Position numbers and translations under genes: made by a program. Below the pieces are notes generated by a model. It ran no database searches. It was not told where the DNA came from and saw nothing but the letters and a program-made list of their open reading frames with translations. From NCBI GenBank assembly GCA_021199795.1, contig JAJQHJ010000009.1, positions 1 through 64,000 on the forward strand: a stretch of 64,000 nucleotides of DNA, given 5' to 3'. Below are positions 25,877-35,406 of the stretch, piece by piece. This DNA is from Oscillospiraceae bacterium. GTDB lineage: Bacteria; Bacillota; Clostridia; Oscillospirales; Ruminococcaceae. Within the stretch, counting starts at the first letter, position 1. Each line of letters begins with the position of its first letter.

Positions 25877-27187
25877 TCAATCATCCTTTTTGTCAAATTT
25901 TTCTCTTACATTTATTTTCAAAGCGGAGGTAGTGTGCTCCCCGCATGAAACCCTTTCGGAGATGCCATACCCATTAACGAAAACCGCGCCCATATCGTCC
26001 GAAATAACCGGAACCATTTTGCGATTTTCAGCCGGAGTGCTGGCGAGAAGCTTTTTGACAGTGGATGTGAAGCCATTTCCCATTAGTTTTATCTTTTCGG
26101 AACCTTGATAAGGCCGGACAGTGAGACTGCCCTCAAGTCTATCTTTATCCATCAGCCATTTTAAACTTCTTTTGTTATAAGTCGATATATCAAATTGTGA
26201 AATCTCAGTGAATTCTATCACCATAGTCCCCCAGGTATAAACGCCTGTGTGGGATAGTTGAAGTGGTTCAGGAGCTTGCTCTCGCTCGCCAATAATCTTA
26301 AGCTTTCTGTTATTGCAGACGGCATAAACGCCTTTTTTAAGGTTTATCTTGCCGCCGGTTTTTACAAGGCTTTTAAGCTCGTCGATTTTCTGTTTAGAGG
26401 GCTCAATACCGTTTTTTCTCAGGATTTTGCCGAGGGCGTCTGCGAGAATGAACTCGTCGCAGTCTTCGGGAAAAGCATCTTCCGATGCTTCCAGAAGCTT
26501 TTCCGCTTCCCTGTCGATATAGTTTTCTGCATCCTCGAAATTTTCTAAGCTGGAACTATATGTCTTAAGCAAAGACGGATTGATTCTCTTGAGCTCGGGG
26601 ATTACGTTAAGCCTGATTATATTGCGGGAGCAGTCGTCCTCAAGATTGGTGCTGTCGGTGACGAATGTCTGTCCTCTTGAATCCAAGAATTCGAGGATTT
26701 CGGCTCTTGAAGTGCCTATAAGAGGTCTTACTATATTGTCCCTGACGGGAGGAATTCCTGTCAAGCCGCCTATTCCGCAGCCCCTCACGAGATTGAACAG
26801 TGTTGTTTCAAAGCAGTCATCAAGATTGTGGGCGGTGGAAATTTTACAATTGTTTGCGTGCTTGCTGAGTGCTTCGTATCTCAAAATTCGGGCAGACTCT
26901 TCCGTAGATTTGCCGGTTTCAGAGCAGTAGCCGACTACATCGACATGCTCAATATAGCTGTCTACGCCCAGGCGTTCACATAGCTCCTTGCAAAAGGCTT
27001 CGTCACGGTCGCTTTCTTCGCCACGAAGATGGTGGTTCACATGAACGGCACTTACCTGATATCCTAGCTCCTTGAGAGCCAAGAGAAGCGAGACACTGTC
27101 TGCTCCGCCGGAAAGGGCAACCAATACCCTTTCCCCGGGAGAAAGCATGTTATATTTTCTTATGGTATCTGAAACTGAGTTAAGCAT
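25877..27187 (-). CDS. tilS: tRNA(Ile)-lysidine synthetase
   Basis: Adds lysine to the wobble cytidine of tRNA-Ile(CAU) so that it reads AUA. About 436 residues, with the PP-loop motif ALSGGADSVSLLLALKE near residue 30, HVNHHLRGEESDRDE, and a C-terminal TilS domain. The start is ATG 27187 (MLNSVSD); ATG 27193 is an alternative. Either overlaps the end of dnaB, so the genes are coupled. Confidence 0.94.
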   Translation of the reverse strand: MLNSVSDTIRKYNMLSPGERVLVALSGGADSVSLLLALKELGYQVSAVHVNHHLRGEESDRDEAFCKELCERLGVDSYIEHVDVVGYCSETGKSTEESARILRYEALSKHANNCKISTAHNLDDCFETTLFNLVRGCGIGGLTGIPPVRDNIVRPLIGTSRAEILEFLDSRGQTFVTDSTNLEDDCSRNIIRLNVIPELKRINPSLLKTYSSSLENFEDAENYIDREAEKLLEASEDAFPEDCDEFILADALGKILRKNGIEPSKQKIDELKSLVKTGGKINLKKGVYAVCNNRKLKIIGEREQAPEPLQLSHTGVYTWGTMVIEFTEISQFDISTYNKRSLKWLMDKDRLEGSLTVRPYQGSEKIKLMGNGFTSTVKKLLASTPAENRKMVPVISDDMGAVFVNGYGISERVSCGEHTTSALKINVREKFDKKDD

Positions 27188-28541
27188 CGCCATTGTCCCT
27201 GGTTGTGCTTCTGAATAATGTATACTCGCCGATGAATGCAAGCGGAACTGTGCCAGTGGCACCATGACGGTTCTTTGAAACTATGCACTCGGTAGCCGCC
27301 TGATTTTCGGCTTCTTTATTGTAAACTCCCTCGCGGTAGATGAAGAGGATTATGTCGGCATCCTGCTCAATTGAGCCCGATTCACGGAGGTCGGACGGAA
27401 GCGGACGGTGATCCTGTCTACCCTCAACAGAACGGTTTAGCTGTGAAAGAAGCATGACCGGAACGTCGAGCTCCTTAGCCATGAGCTTTATCTGACGGGT
27501 TATCTCGGAAACCTCATTTACACGGCTGGCATGATTGCCTGTAGATTCCATCAACTGGAGATAGTCGATGATGACCAGTCCAAGATTCCTCATACGTCTC
27601 AGCTTTGCCTTGATCTGAGGAACGGTTATTCCTGCAGTGTCGTCAATGTAGATATTCATTTTCGAGAGGGATTCAGCAGCCCCCGCAAGCTTGATCCAGT
27701 CCTCGGGGGTTAACTTTCCGGAAGCCAGGTCGGTATTCGGAACAAGAGCCTCAGAGCTTAACATTCTTATTCCAAGCTGCTCCTTGCTCATTTCAAGGGA
27801 GAATGCGCAGATGGTTTTGTCGGGACTACGCTTAGCGACATTTGCCGCCACATTGAAAGCAAACGCTGATTTACCCATACCAGGTCTGGCTGCGACTATT
27901 ATGAGATCCGACTTATTGAGTCCGGATATGTAGCTGTCAAGAAGCGAAAAGCCGCTGCTCAAGCCTTTATAGAGATCCTTATCGTCGCCAGAAAGCTTCT
28001 GGATATGGTCATAGGCGGAAACAACTATGTCGCTGAGTCTGGTCAGACCCTCAACTTCCCTGCCCTGGCGGATTTCGTAAATCTTCTGCTCAGCCATGTC
28101 GAGAAGCGTTTTCGAGTCCTCTGAGCCGTCCATTGCGGTGTCAAGAATTTCCCTTGATGCATTTATGAGCGAACGGGTCAGGTACTTATCCTCTACAATC
28201 TTGCAATACGATTCAATATTCGAGGTTGAGGGAACGCTGTCCATTATGCCTTTTAAGTAGACTTTAGCCATTTCAGGCGTCTCAAAGACTTTCTCATTCA
28301 CAGCTTCGTTCATGACGGTTATGATATCAGAACGCTGACCGTTTGAGAACATCCGAAGTATTATCGAATAGAGCTCCCGGTGCTGGTCTCTGTAAAAGCT
28401 TTCCGGCTTCAGGTGGGCAATTGCTATAGGAAGCGCGTCCGGATTCAGAAGAAGTGCGCCCAAAACAGTTTGCTCGGCTTCGAGGCTATATGGAAGCTCT
28501 CTTCCACCAAGATCCATAGCGGAAAGGTTATTTACAGGCAT
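27180..28541 (-). CDS. dnaB: replicative DNA helicase
   Basis: The hexameric fork helicase. The 453 residues have an N-terminal DnaG-interacting domain (PYSLEAEQTVLGALLLNPDA) and a RecA-like domain with Walker A ARPGMGKSAFA, LVIIDYLQLM (Walker B) and SDLRESGSIEQDADII. AGGAGGG lies before the ATG. It sits downstream of rplI, the usual Firmicutes arrangement. Confidence 0.97.
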   Translation of the reverse strand: MPVNNLSAMDLGGRELPYSLEAEQTVLGALLLNPDALPIAIAHLKPESFYRDQHRELYSIILRMFSNGQRSDIITVMNEAVNEKVFETPEMAKVYLKGIMDSVPSTSNIESYCKIVEDKYLTRSLINASREILDTAMDGSEDSKTLLDMAEQKIYEIRQGREVEGLTRLSDIVVSAYDHIQKLSGDDKDLYKGLSSGFSLLDSYISGLNKSDLIIVAARPGMGKSAFAFNVAANVAKRSPDKTICAFSLEMSKEQLGIRMLSSEALVPNTDLASGKLTPEDWIKLAGAAESLSKMNIYIDDTAGITVPQIKAKLRRMRNLGLVIIDYLQLMESTGNHASRVNEVSEITRQIKLMAKELDVPVMLLSQLNRSVEGRQDHRPLPSDLRESGSIEQDADIILFIYREGVYNKEAENQAATECIVSKNRHGATGTVPLAFIGEYTLFRSTTRDNGDA

Positions 28542-28596
28542 GTTGTTCCCTCCTTTACTGGTTATTTTAGCTTTCTATTAGTCCTACGAGAACCAT

Positions 28597-29046
28597 TCAG
28601 TCTTCTGGAACCACGCTTACTGTGAGCTTGGCATTGACTCCCTGAGTCATCTTTATCTCGACATCATAGTCGCCATAAGCCTTGATGTCGCCGTTAAGTG
28701 AAATCTTCTTTTTGTCGATAGAGACGCCGAACTGCTCCTTGATCTTTTCACTGATGATGCTTGTTGTGACAGAGCCGAAGAGCTTTCCATTCTGACCGGC
28801 TTTCGACTTGATGACAATTTTGCCGCCGTTAAGTGCCTTTGCAGCCGCTTCAGCCTCGGCTTTTGCAGTGTCAAGCTTGTATTGAGCGGATGCTTTCTTG
28901 CCCTCAAGGTCATTTATGTTCTTAGCGGTTGCCTCGATTGCAAGACCCTTTACTATGAGATAGTTTCTTGCATAGCCGTCGGCCACTTCAAGAACTGTTC
29001 CGGCTTTTCCGGAACCCTTTACGTCTTTTAAAAGAATTACTTTCAT
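28597..29046 (-). CDS. rplI: 50S ribosomal protein bL9
   Basis: A 149-residue ribosomal protein. The conserved N-terminus [18 protein letters not shown] and [10 protein letters not shown] are unmistakable. A long helix and a C-terminal RNA-binding domain follow. It lies between gdpP and dnaB with 24- and 55-base gaps. Confidence 0.98.
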   Translation of the reverse strand: MKVILLKDVKGSGKAGTVLEVADGYARNYLIVKGLAIEATAKNINDLEGKKASAQYKLDTAKAEAEAAAKALNGGKIVIKSKAGQNGKLFGSVTTSIISEKIKEQFGVSIDKKKISLNGDIKAYGDYDVEIKMTQGVNAKLTVSVVPED

Positions 29047-29070
29047 ATGGAGTTATCCTTTCTTCTGGTG

Positions 29071-31020
29071 TTATGCTATTATAAAGTCCTCGATTGCGGA
29101 CTTGATCCTGTCTACTGTCTCTTCGATGGATAAATCAAGCTGTGCGCCTGCCATTGTCTGGTGACCGCCGCCGCCCACTGATTCCATTATGAGCTGGACA
29201 TTGAATGAACCTAAAGACCTTGCCGAAACACGGCATTGACCGTCAAGCCTATATACTACAAACGAAGCCTTGACGCCATTTATGCCTAAAAGCTCGTCGG
29301 CTGCCTGAGCAGCTGCCAGGATAAGCTCCGGCTTCTCTGAATCGGTTGTCGCAATGGCGCAGCCGTGGAAAAGCTCTGCCGCCTGGATGAGCTTGCTTCT
29401 TTCGCGATAGGTTTCAAGGCTGTCGTTGAAGAAGCCCTTGACCGTTACTGTGTCTGCTCCAAGCTTCTTTAAGTATGCGGCAGCTTCAAAGGTTCTGGTG
29501 CCAGCTCTCATTACAAAGTTCTTTGTGTCAAGGTTGATTCCAGCAAGGAGTGCCTCAGCATCGGCGACGGAAATTCTGCAATCGACTCCGAAATACTGGA
29601 CAAGCTCGGTTGCCATTTCGCACGCGCTTGAAGCGAACGGCTCATGGAAGAAGATGACCGAGTTGTCGATGAAGTTGACCATCTTTCTGTGGTGGTCTAT
29701 TACGACTACTGTCTTTGCCTTTTCGTAGAGCTCCTTTGAATCAAGGAAATTGGGATTATGAGTGTCACAGATTATCAGGAGCGATTCAGGTGTGATTTCA
29801 CTTACAGCCTGCTCGCAGGACTTGAAATAGTCGCCCTCTCCGCTTGCGGATATGTAGTCTATCAGCTTTTTGGCGAGGTTCTTTTCGGGGTCTACTACCA
29901 CGTAAGCCTCTTTGCCGACACTTCTGAATGCACCACATAAACCTATGCAGGAACCGACTGCGTCGAAATCAGCGAGATTGTGTCCCATGAGGTACACTGT
30001 TCCGCAGCTATCGGCAAGCTCCCGGAGAGCTGTTGCTATGATACGGGAGCGAACTCGGTTCGACTTCTCGACTGCCTTTGATATGCCGCCGAAGAACTCA
30101 AATCCACTTTCTGTCTTGACTGCTGCCTGATCGCCTCCGCGTCCTAGGCACATATCTAACGCCTGCTTCGCGTAGACTTCGCTTTCGGCAAGGGTCTTGG
30201 CACCTCTGCCGACGCCTATTGAAAGGGTCACGCAGGGTCTTCCACCGAGCTGGATTGAACGGATTTCATCGAGAATATCAAACTTGCCCTCGATGATCCG
30301 TGTCAAGTGTCTCTCCTCGATTATAGCGAAAAATCTGTCGTTCGAGATCTTGTGGAGAACGCCGTTAGTGTGCTCGATGAACTGTTCGAAAATCTGCTCT
30401 ATCTGAGCCTGGACACTCGCCTTGTCGCTCTCCTTGGAGTTCTGGAAAGCGTCGTCGTAGTTGTCGACGGTCATGATGAGAACCGTCTTCTTCTGGGCAT
30501 TATATTCCTCTTCGAGAAGAACTCTGTCGGTTACATCACTGAGCCTTATTATAGATAGTGGGCTGGTGTCAGACTTTTTGGCATAGACGTTATAGTAGCG
30601 GTCAAAAATCCTGACGCACGCACCCGTCTGGGAATAGACCTTGGCGGTGTTGTTGCCGACGAGATTTGTGAGCGGCAGACCGTATGCACGGTCATCATCG
30701 AAGAATTTCTCCTCGAAACGCTTGTTGTACCAGACTATCCTGTCCTCATCGTCGGTTATAACGATAGGCTCGGGGAAATCATAGAAAGCCTCGCGGTTGA
30801 TGGCTTCGATAGACTTATCCATCTTTGTGACATATTTTGCAATGTCCTTGTTCATGATTGCAATCACGACGAACATCACAAGTGCGCACAGAAGCACCAT
30901 TCCCGCCGCAACGCACATGGCGGTTCTGCCGTCGGCAAAGAGCACAACGCAGAGTGCCAGGGAAGTTATTCCTAAGAGCAACAATGCAACTGCCAATACC
31001 CACGATAAGCGTTTTTTCAT
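29071..31020 (-). CDS. gdpP: cyclic-di-AMP phosphodiesterase
   Basis: A 649-residue membrane protein degrading c-di-AMP. There are two N-terminal membrane helices (about 5-55), then a PAS-like domain (EPIVITDDEDRIVWYNKRFE). A degenerate GGDEF domain (about 175-310) follows, without a GGDEF motif. The DHH/DHHA1 phosphodiesterase carries GHNLADFDAVGS, ICDTHNPN, VVIDHHRK and the terminal GGGGHQTMAGAQ. The gdpP-rplI-dnaB neighbourhood is widely conserved. Confidence 0.94.
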   Translation of the reverse strand: MKKRLSWVLAVALLLLGITSLALCVVLFADGRTAMCVAAGMVLLCALVMFVVIAIMNKDIAKYVTKMDKSIEAINREAFYDFPEPIVITDDEDRIVWYNKRFEEKFFDDDRAYGLPLTNLVGNNTAKVYSQTGACVRIFDRYYNVYAKKSDTSPLSIIRLSDVTDRVLLEEEYNAQKKTVLIMTVDNYDDAFQNSKESDKASVQAQIEQIFEQFIEHTNGVLHKISNDRFFAIIEERHLTRIIEGKFDILDEIRSIQLGGRPCVTLSIGVGRGAKTLAESEVYAKQALDMCLGRGGDQAAVKTESGFEFFGGISKAVEKSNRVRSRIIATALRELADSCGTVYLMGHNLADFDAVGSCIGLCGAFRSVGKEAYVVVDPEKNLAKKLIDYISASGEGDYFKSCEQAVSEITPESLLIICDTHNPNFLDSKELYEKAKTVVVIDHHRKMVNFIDNSVIFFHEPFASSACEMATELVQYFGVDCRISVADAEALLAGINLDTKNFVMRAGTRTFEAAAYLKKLGADTVTVKGFFNDSLETYRERSKLIQAAELFHGCAIATTDSEKPELILAAAQAADELLGINGVKASFVVYRLDGQCRVSARSLGSFNVQLIMESVGGGGHQTMAGAQLDLSIEETVDRIKSAIEDFIIA

Positions 31021-31064
31021 AATACCCCACCTCTCATTAAATGATTTTGAGATTAAACCGGATT

Positions 31065-33044
31065 CTAGATATCCAGAACTGTTACTATTACAGTAGGTCT
31101 GCGCTTGGTCTTAGAGAAGACAAAGTCGCTTATTTCATCACGAAGCTTGTTCTTGACTGCCGTGAAGTCATGCCTGGTTGAGAGCTCCTGCTGGAGAACC
31201 TGGTGAGCTTTCTTCTTTACTTCTGCAAAGAGCTCCTCATTCGTCTTTTCGTATACAAAGCCCTTTGAAACTATCTCGGGACCGGAGAGAAGCTTTCTGT
31301 CAATCTTATCGATAGTCGCAGAAACAGAAATAACTCCGTCCTCTGCAAGGCGTTTTCTGTCTTTAAGGACAGCAGCACCTACGTCTCCGACGCCCAAGCC
31401 GTCAACCATGACCTTGCCGGCAGGAACACTGCCGTTAACTTTGATGCCGTTGGGTCTTAATTCTATAACATTTCCGACATCGGCTATGAGGATATTCTTT
31501 TCAGGGATGCCTATTTCACGCGCTGTTTCGGCGTGGCGTGTCAGATGCTTGTATTCGCCGTGAACAGGGATGAAATATTTAGGTCTTACAAGGCTTATAA
31601 TGAGCTTCTGCTCCTCCTGGCAAGCGTGACCGGAAACGTGAACCTCATACATTTCTTCATAGACAACCTCTGCCCCGAGCTTGAGAAGCTGGTTGACAAC
31701 CTTGCCGACAAACTTTTCGTTGCCGGGGATGGGTCGAGCAGAAATTATGATGAAGTCGTTTGAAGTGATGCTCACTTGTCTGTGGTCGTTGGTTGCCATT
31801 CTTGTAAGCGCACTCATCGGTTCGCCCTGGCTGCCGGTTGTTATAAGGACAATTTCACCGTCAGAATAGTTATGCATATCCGCGATATCTATCATGACGC
31901 CGGCAGGAGCCTTGAGATACCCAAGCTCGGTTGCAAGACCGATGACATTTATCATGCTTCTTCCAAAAACTGCGACCTTGCGGTTGTGCTTGGCGGCACA
32001 GTTGATAATCTGCTGGACACGGTGGATATTTGACGAGAATGTAGCGATTATGATTCTCTTGTCGCCGGCTTTGTTGAATAGCTTCTCAAAGCTCTCGCCC
32101 ACTGTTCTTTCACTTGGAGTGAAGCCGCGGCGTTCGGAGTTGGTCGAGTCGCTCATCAGAGCCAACACGCCCTCGTCGCCAAGGCGCGCAAATTTCGGCA
32201 GATCGATAATTCCGCCCTCGATGGGGGTGTAGTCCACCTTGAAGTCGCCCATATGGACGATGGTTCCGGCAGGAGTGTGAAGAGCTATTGCAACTGCATC
32301 CGGAATAGAGTGATTTACCTTTATAAATTCTGCTGTGAATGCACCGAGCTGGACTTTGTCGTTCGGAGTTACAACATGGAGCATCGATTTTCCTAAGTTA
32401 TGCTCCTTGAATTTGTTCTCGATAAGACCTATCGTAAGCCTTGTCGCATAGACAGGGACGTTTATTTTCTTCAAAAGATACGGGATTCCACCGATATGGT
32501 CTTCATGACCATGGGTGACTAAGACGCCTCTGACTCTGTCGGCGTTCTTCTCGACATAGGTGAAGTCTGGGATGACCATGTCCACTCCGGGCATTTCGCT
32601 GTCGGGGAAAGTCATTCCGCAGTCGATGATTACAATATCGTTGCCGTATTCGACGAGGGTCATATTCTCGCCTATTTCGCCGAGACCTCCGAGAGGAATT
32701 ATTTTAAGCGGGGTTTTTGAATTTGGAACTACGGCGTTACTTACTATTTCCTGAGGCTTTGATGCCGGCTGTACTGCTACAGGTGCCTGTGTCTGGGCTC
32801 CTCTTTGAGGGAGCGATTCGGTTCTTTGGGGCTTTGATTTCTTGGTGCTGGACTGTGACTTTTTCCTTGATGGCTGTGAGCCTCTTGATTTCTGATACTG
32901 TGCCGCTTTCTTCGAGGGCTTGGGTGCGGATATTGCCGCAGCAATAGCGGCATCGAGCGCACTGTCCCTTGTCACAGCTCCGTCGCCTGACTTTGAGCGA
33001 CTTTTTCTTGATGCTTTAATCTTCTTTTCTTCAGTTGTTGACAT
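31065..33044 (-). CDS. rnj: ribonuclease J with a long basic N-terminal extension
   Basis: A metallo-beta-lactamase/beta-CASP exo- and endoribonuclease for mRNA decay and rRNA processing. The catalytic part starts near residue 110 (PLKIIPLGGLGEIGENM), with the metal motif THGHEDHIGG, GDFKVDYTP, SDSTNSE and HVSGHACQEE. The protein is 659 residues against about 555 for ordinary RNase J; the first about 105 residues are a low-complexity Lys/Ser/Gln/Arg/Pro-rich tail, possibly for RNA or ribosome contact. It is the first gene of the operon running to ftsH. Confidence 0.95.
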   Translation of the reverse strand: MSTTEEKKIKASRKSRSKSGDGAVTRDSALDAAIAAAISAPKPSKKAAQYQKSRGSQPSRKKSQSSTKKSKPQRTESLPQRGAQTQAPVAVQPASKPQEIVSNAVVPNSKTPLKIIPLGGLGEIGENMTLVEYGNDIVIIDCGMTFPDSEMPGVDMVIPDFTYVEKNADRVRGVLVTHGHEDHIGGIPYLLKKINVPVYATRLTIGLIENKFKEHNLGKSMLHVVTPNDKVQLGAFTAEFIKVNHSIPDAVAIALHTPAGTIVHMGDFKVDYTPIEGGIIDLPKFARLGDEGVLALMSDSTNSERRGFTPSERTVGESFEKLFNKAGDKRIIIATFSSNIHRVQQIINCAAKHNRKVAVFGRSMINVIGLATELGYLKAPAGVMIDIADMHNYSDGEIVLITTGSQGEPMSALTRMATNDHRQVSITSNDFIIISARPIPGNEKFVGKVVNQLLKLGAEVVYEEMYEVHVSGHACQEEQKLIISLVRPKYFIPVHGEYKHLTRHAETAREIGIPEKNILIADVGNVIELRPNGIKVNGSVPAGKVMVDGLGVGDVGAAVLKDRKRLAEDGVISVSATIDKIDRKLLSGPEIVSKGFVYEKTNEELFAEVKKKAHQVLQQELSTRHDFTAVKNKLRDEISDFVFSKTKRRPTVIVTVLDI

Positions 33045-33099
33045 GAATTTCCTTTCTCAAAAAATTTTTATTTTTAGGGTTATATTTATTATGTAGACA

Positions 33100-33120
33100 C
33101 GAGGCTCGGCTAAAGCCTCG
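33100..33120. other. hairpin in the rnj leader
   Basis: CGAGGCT (33100-33106) pairs with AGCCTCG (33114-33120). It lies between the rnj promoter and its start codon, with no T-tract. It may influence translation or mRNA stability. Confidence 0.4.
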
Positions 33121-33163
33121 CCTGTGTATAAGATTCCAGAATGAAAATAGAAATATAAATGAT

Positions 33164-33192
33164 ATGATACTACAAATCTTCGCAATTGTCAA
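33164..33192 (-). promoter_or_regulatory. sigma-A promoter of the rnj-ftsH operon
   Basis: Minus strand TTGACA (33192-33187), a 17-base spacer and TATCAT (33169-33164). The -35 overlaps the last codons of the upstream gene. Confidence 0.7.
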
Positions 33193-35336
33193 GATTGATG
33201 TGCCCTAAGTCGCGATAATATATCATCACAAATTGCTGTTGCCGCTTCCTGGGACACAGATTCGACATACATTCTGAGTTCTTTTCCGCTTTTCAAGGGT
33301 CTCACATAAGCTCTTGCACCTGCTGTTTCAACAATAATGTCGGAACCGTGACGGTTTCCGGCAAATTCACGATTAAGAAGCTTCGGCAGACCGTCCCTGA
33401 TTTTTGCAGTTCTGCGGTAGTAGCAGATATCAGGAAGCTCAGACAGGGCTACACTTGCGGAGATTTCTCTTTTTGCTAGATACCGGACAGCCTCGGCTAT
33501 TAAAAATAGTGGATCCATTGCGAATGAGGAAAGCTCGCCATCGTCTGATGGAGATATCCGGAAAACCTCTCTTCCGGATTCCTTTGCATACTCATCACAG
33601 ACAAGTGGGGCTTTCTCGGACAGGACGACATTTTCGCCATCGTAATAGTGCGAACGGCAGGACATCAGAAGCAGCTGCTCATAGGTTAATCTGCCACTCG
33701 GGAACTCGCACACGGTATCTTCAATACTTTTGCCAAGCGTGAACCTGAGATTGTCGCCGTCTGACCAGTCAAGACCGGATATGGCTTCCATAAAGATTTC
33801 CTTTTCACGTGGATCTTTGGATGAAAGCTGGATGCTTCCGGCAAAATGCTCTGGGAAAGCGCGCTTAAGTTCACTAAGATATAGCTTTCTTTCTGCGTCG
33901 GAATTGATTAAAGGTGCCGTCCCCAAGTCTTTAAGCTCGGCTCGATTATACTTTTCACAGAGCTTTCGCTCTTCGGAACGGGCAAGCTCGCAGTTGCCGC
34001 TCCGGAAAACCCGCACTTTTCCATCAGAAATATAGGCTGAGTATCGGGTCTTTAATCTGCGTGCTGTGAAAACGGTCTCGCCGAATGAGGCATTATTAAG
34101 ATAGTACACAGCCGTTCCGCAGGAGCGAATGCCCAGTGACAGGGCTTCAAACATGCTTGCGCCAGGCTCAGAATATCCGACTGTTATGGCTTCCTGATTG
34201 AATGCACTGGCGATGGCTTTTCCCAGGGTCAGAAGATTCTCGGTTGTCAGGTCTATTCCGTCTGCACGTCCGCCCTCGCCCATTTCAAGGAGCTTATAGC
34301 CAGAGGGAGTGACATCGCGTCGGACTCTTATACCGGCGGGGATTTTTGAATTCGGGGAGATTTTTACACCCGGATCTATTGTAACGGCTGAGCCGATTAC
34401 GCTTCCGCTTCCGACTGCTGAAAGCTCTCCGAAAGTAACTCCTCTTCCTATGGTGACGTCCTCGCAGATGACGCATTTACTAAGCTCACAGCCATCGCCC
34501 ATGGAGGAGCCGTTCATTATTAATGATGACTGGATCCGGCAATTTCTGCCGACGGTTGCGCCCTGTTCTATGACGCTTCCTCCGGTGACAGTGGTTCCAT
34601 CCCCCACCGATGCACCCTCGAAAATGAGGTAGTCCTTGTTTTCTTGATCCAGAAGAACCCTCTGACACGAAAGAAGTGAGGATATATCGCCGATGTCGAA
34701 CCAGATTCCGGTTTCGGGGATGGTGAAAATTCTGCCGTGAGTCTTGAGAACCTCCGGGAAGACGTCAGAAGCAAAATCGACTTTCTCGTTTTCCGGGATT
34801 CTTGAATTAATGTCCTTTGAAATGATATAGGCTCCGGTGTTGGCGAGGTCTGTCAGGCAGGAGTCGTAGGCTGGTTTTTCCGAGAAGCCTATTACCCTGC
34901 CGGTTTCATCTGCTGTCACAAGACCGTATTCCCGAGGGTCGCTCACTTCATGGGAGACAATAGTCACGTCGGCATCGTTTCGCTCATGGAAATCAACAAT
35001 CCCTGGAAGATCGAATTCGCAGACTCCGTCTCCGCTCAAGACCATCACATCGTCGCCATTCCAGGCTTTCCTGACGCAGCCGGCAGTGCCCAAGGGAACG
35101 TCCTCCCGGACATAGTTAAGTTTAATCCCGTTTGAGAAGCTGCCTAAAGCTTCCTCAAGCTTATCGGCAAGATAGAAGTCGGCGATGGTCGCCTCCTTAA
35201 AACCGCTTCGGAATAAAAGCGCCGTAAGCCGCTCAATGGCTGAAATTCCAAGAACTCTGACAAGAGGCTTGGGAGTGTCAGCGGTCAGCGGTCTGAGCCG
35301 CGTCCCCTCTCCTCCGGCAAGAATAATTATCTGCAT
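33189..35336 (-). CDS. sugar-1-phosphate nucleotidyltransferase fused to a degenerate phosphohexomutase domain
   Basis: A 715-residue fusion. Residues 1-230 are a nucleotidyltransferase (LAGGEGTRLRPLTADTPKPL, VLSGDGVCEFD) as in mannose-1-phosphate guanylyltransferases. Residues about 240-345 are left-handed beta-helix hexapeptide repeats. The rest aligns in layout with phosphomannomutase, but the expected catalytic serine loop (TASHNP-like) is missing where YSAYISDGKVRVF stands. The N-terminal reaction would give an NDP-sugar for cell-envelope glycans; the mutase half is probably structural or regulatory. It is the last gene of the ArgC-like-hflX operon. Confidence 0.82.
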   Translation of the reverse strand: MQIIILAGGEGTRLRPLTADTPKPLVRVLGISAIERLTALLFRSGFKEATIADFYLADKLEEALGSFSNGIKLNYVREDVPLGTAGCVRKAWNGDDVMVLSGDGVCEFDLPGIVDFHERNDADVTIVSHEVSDPREYGLVTADETGRVIGFSEKPAYDSCLTDLANTGAYIISKDINSRIPENEKVDFASDVFPEVLKTHGRIFTIPETGIWFDIGDISSLLSCQRVLLDQENKDYLIFEGASVGDGTTVTGGSVIEQGATVGRNCRIQSSLIMNGSSMGDGCELSKCVICEDVTIGRGVTFGELSAVGSGSVIGSAVTIDPGVKISPNSKIPAGIRVRRDVTPSGYKLLEMGEGGRADGIDLTTENLLTLGKAIASAFNQEAITVGYSEPGASMFEALSLGIRSCGTAVYYLNNASFGETVFTARRLKTRYSAYISDGKVRVFRSGNCELARSEERKLCEKYNRAELKDLGTAPLINSDAERKLYLSELKRAFPEHFAGSIQLSSKDPREKEIFMEAISGLDWSDGDNLRFTLGKSIEDTVCEFPSGRLTYEQLLLMSCRSHYYDGENVVLSEKAPLVCDEYAKESGREVFRISPSDDGELSSFAMDPLFLIAEAVRYLAKREISASVALSELPDICYYRRTAKIRDGLPKLLNREFAGNRHGSDIIVETAGARAYVRPLKSGKELRMYVESVSQEAATAICDDILSRLRAHQS

Positions 35337-35406
35337 AACATAGTTCCTTTCTTGTTTTGGTATATGTTAAGCAGGAATTTGGAAATTATGCAAAAGTGGA
35401 CAGCTG

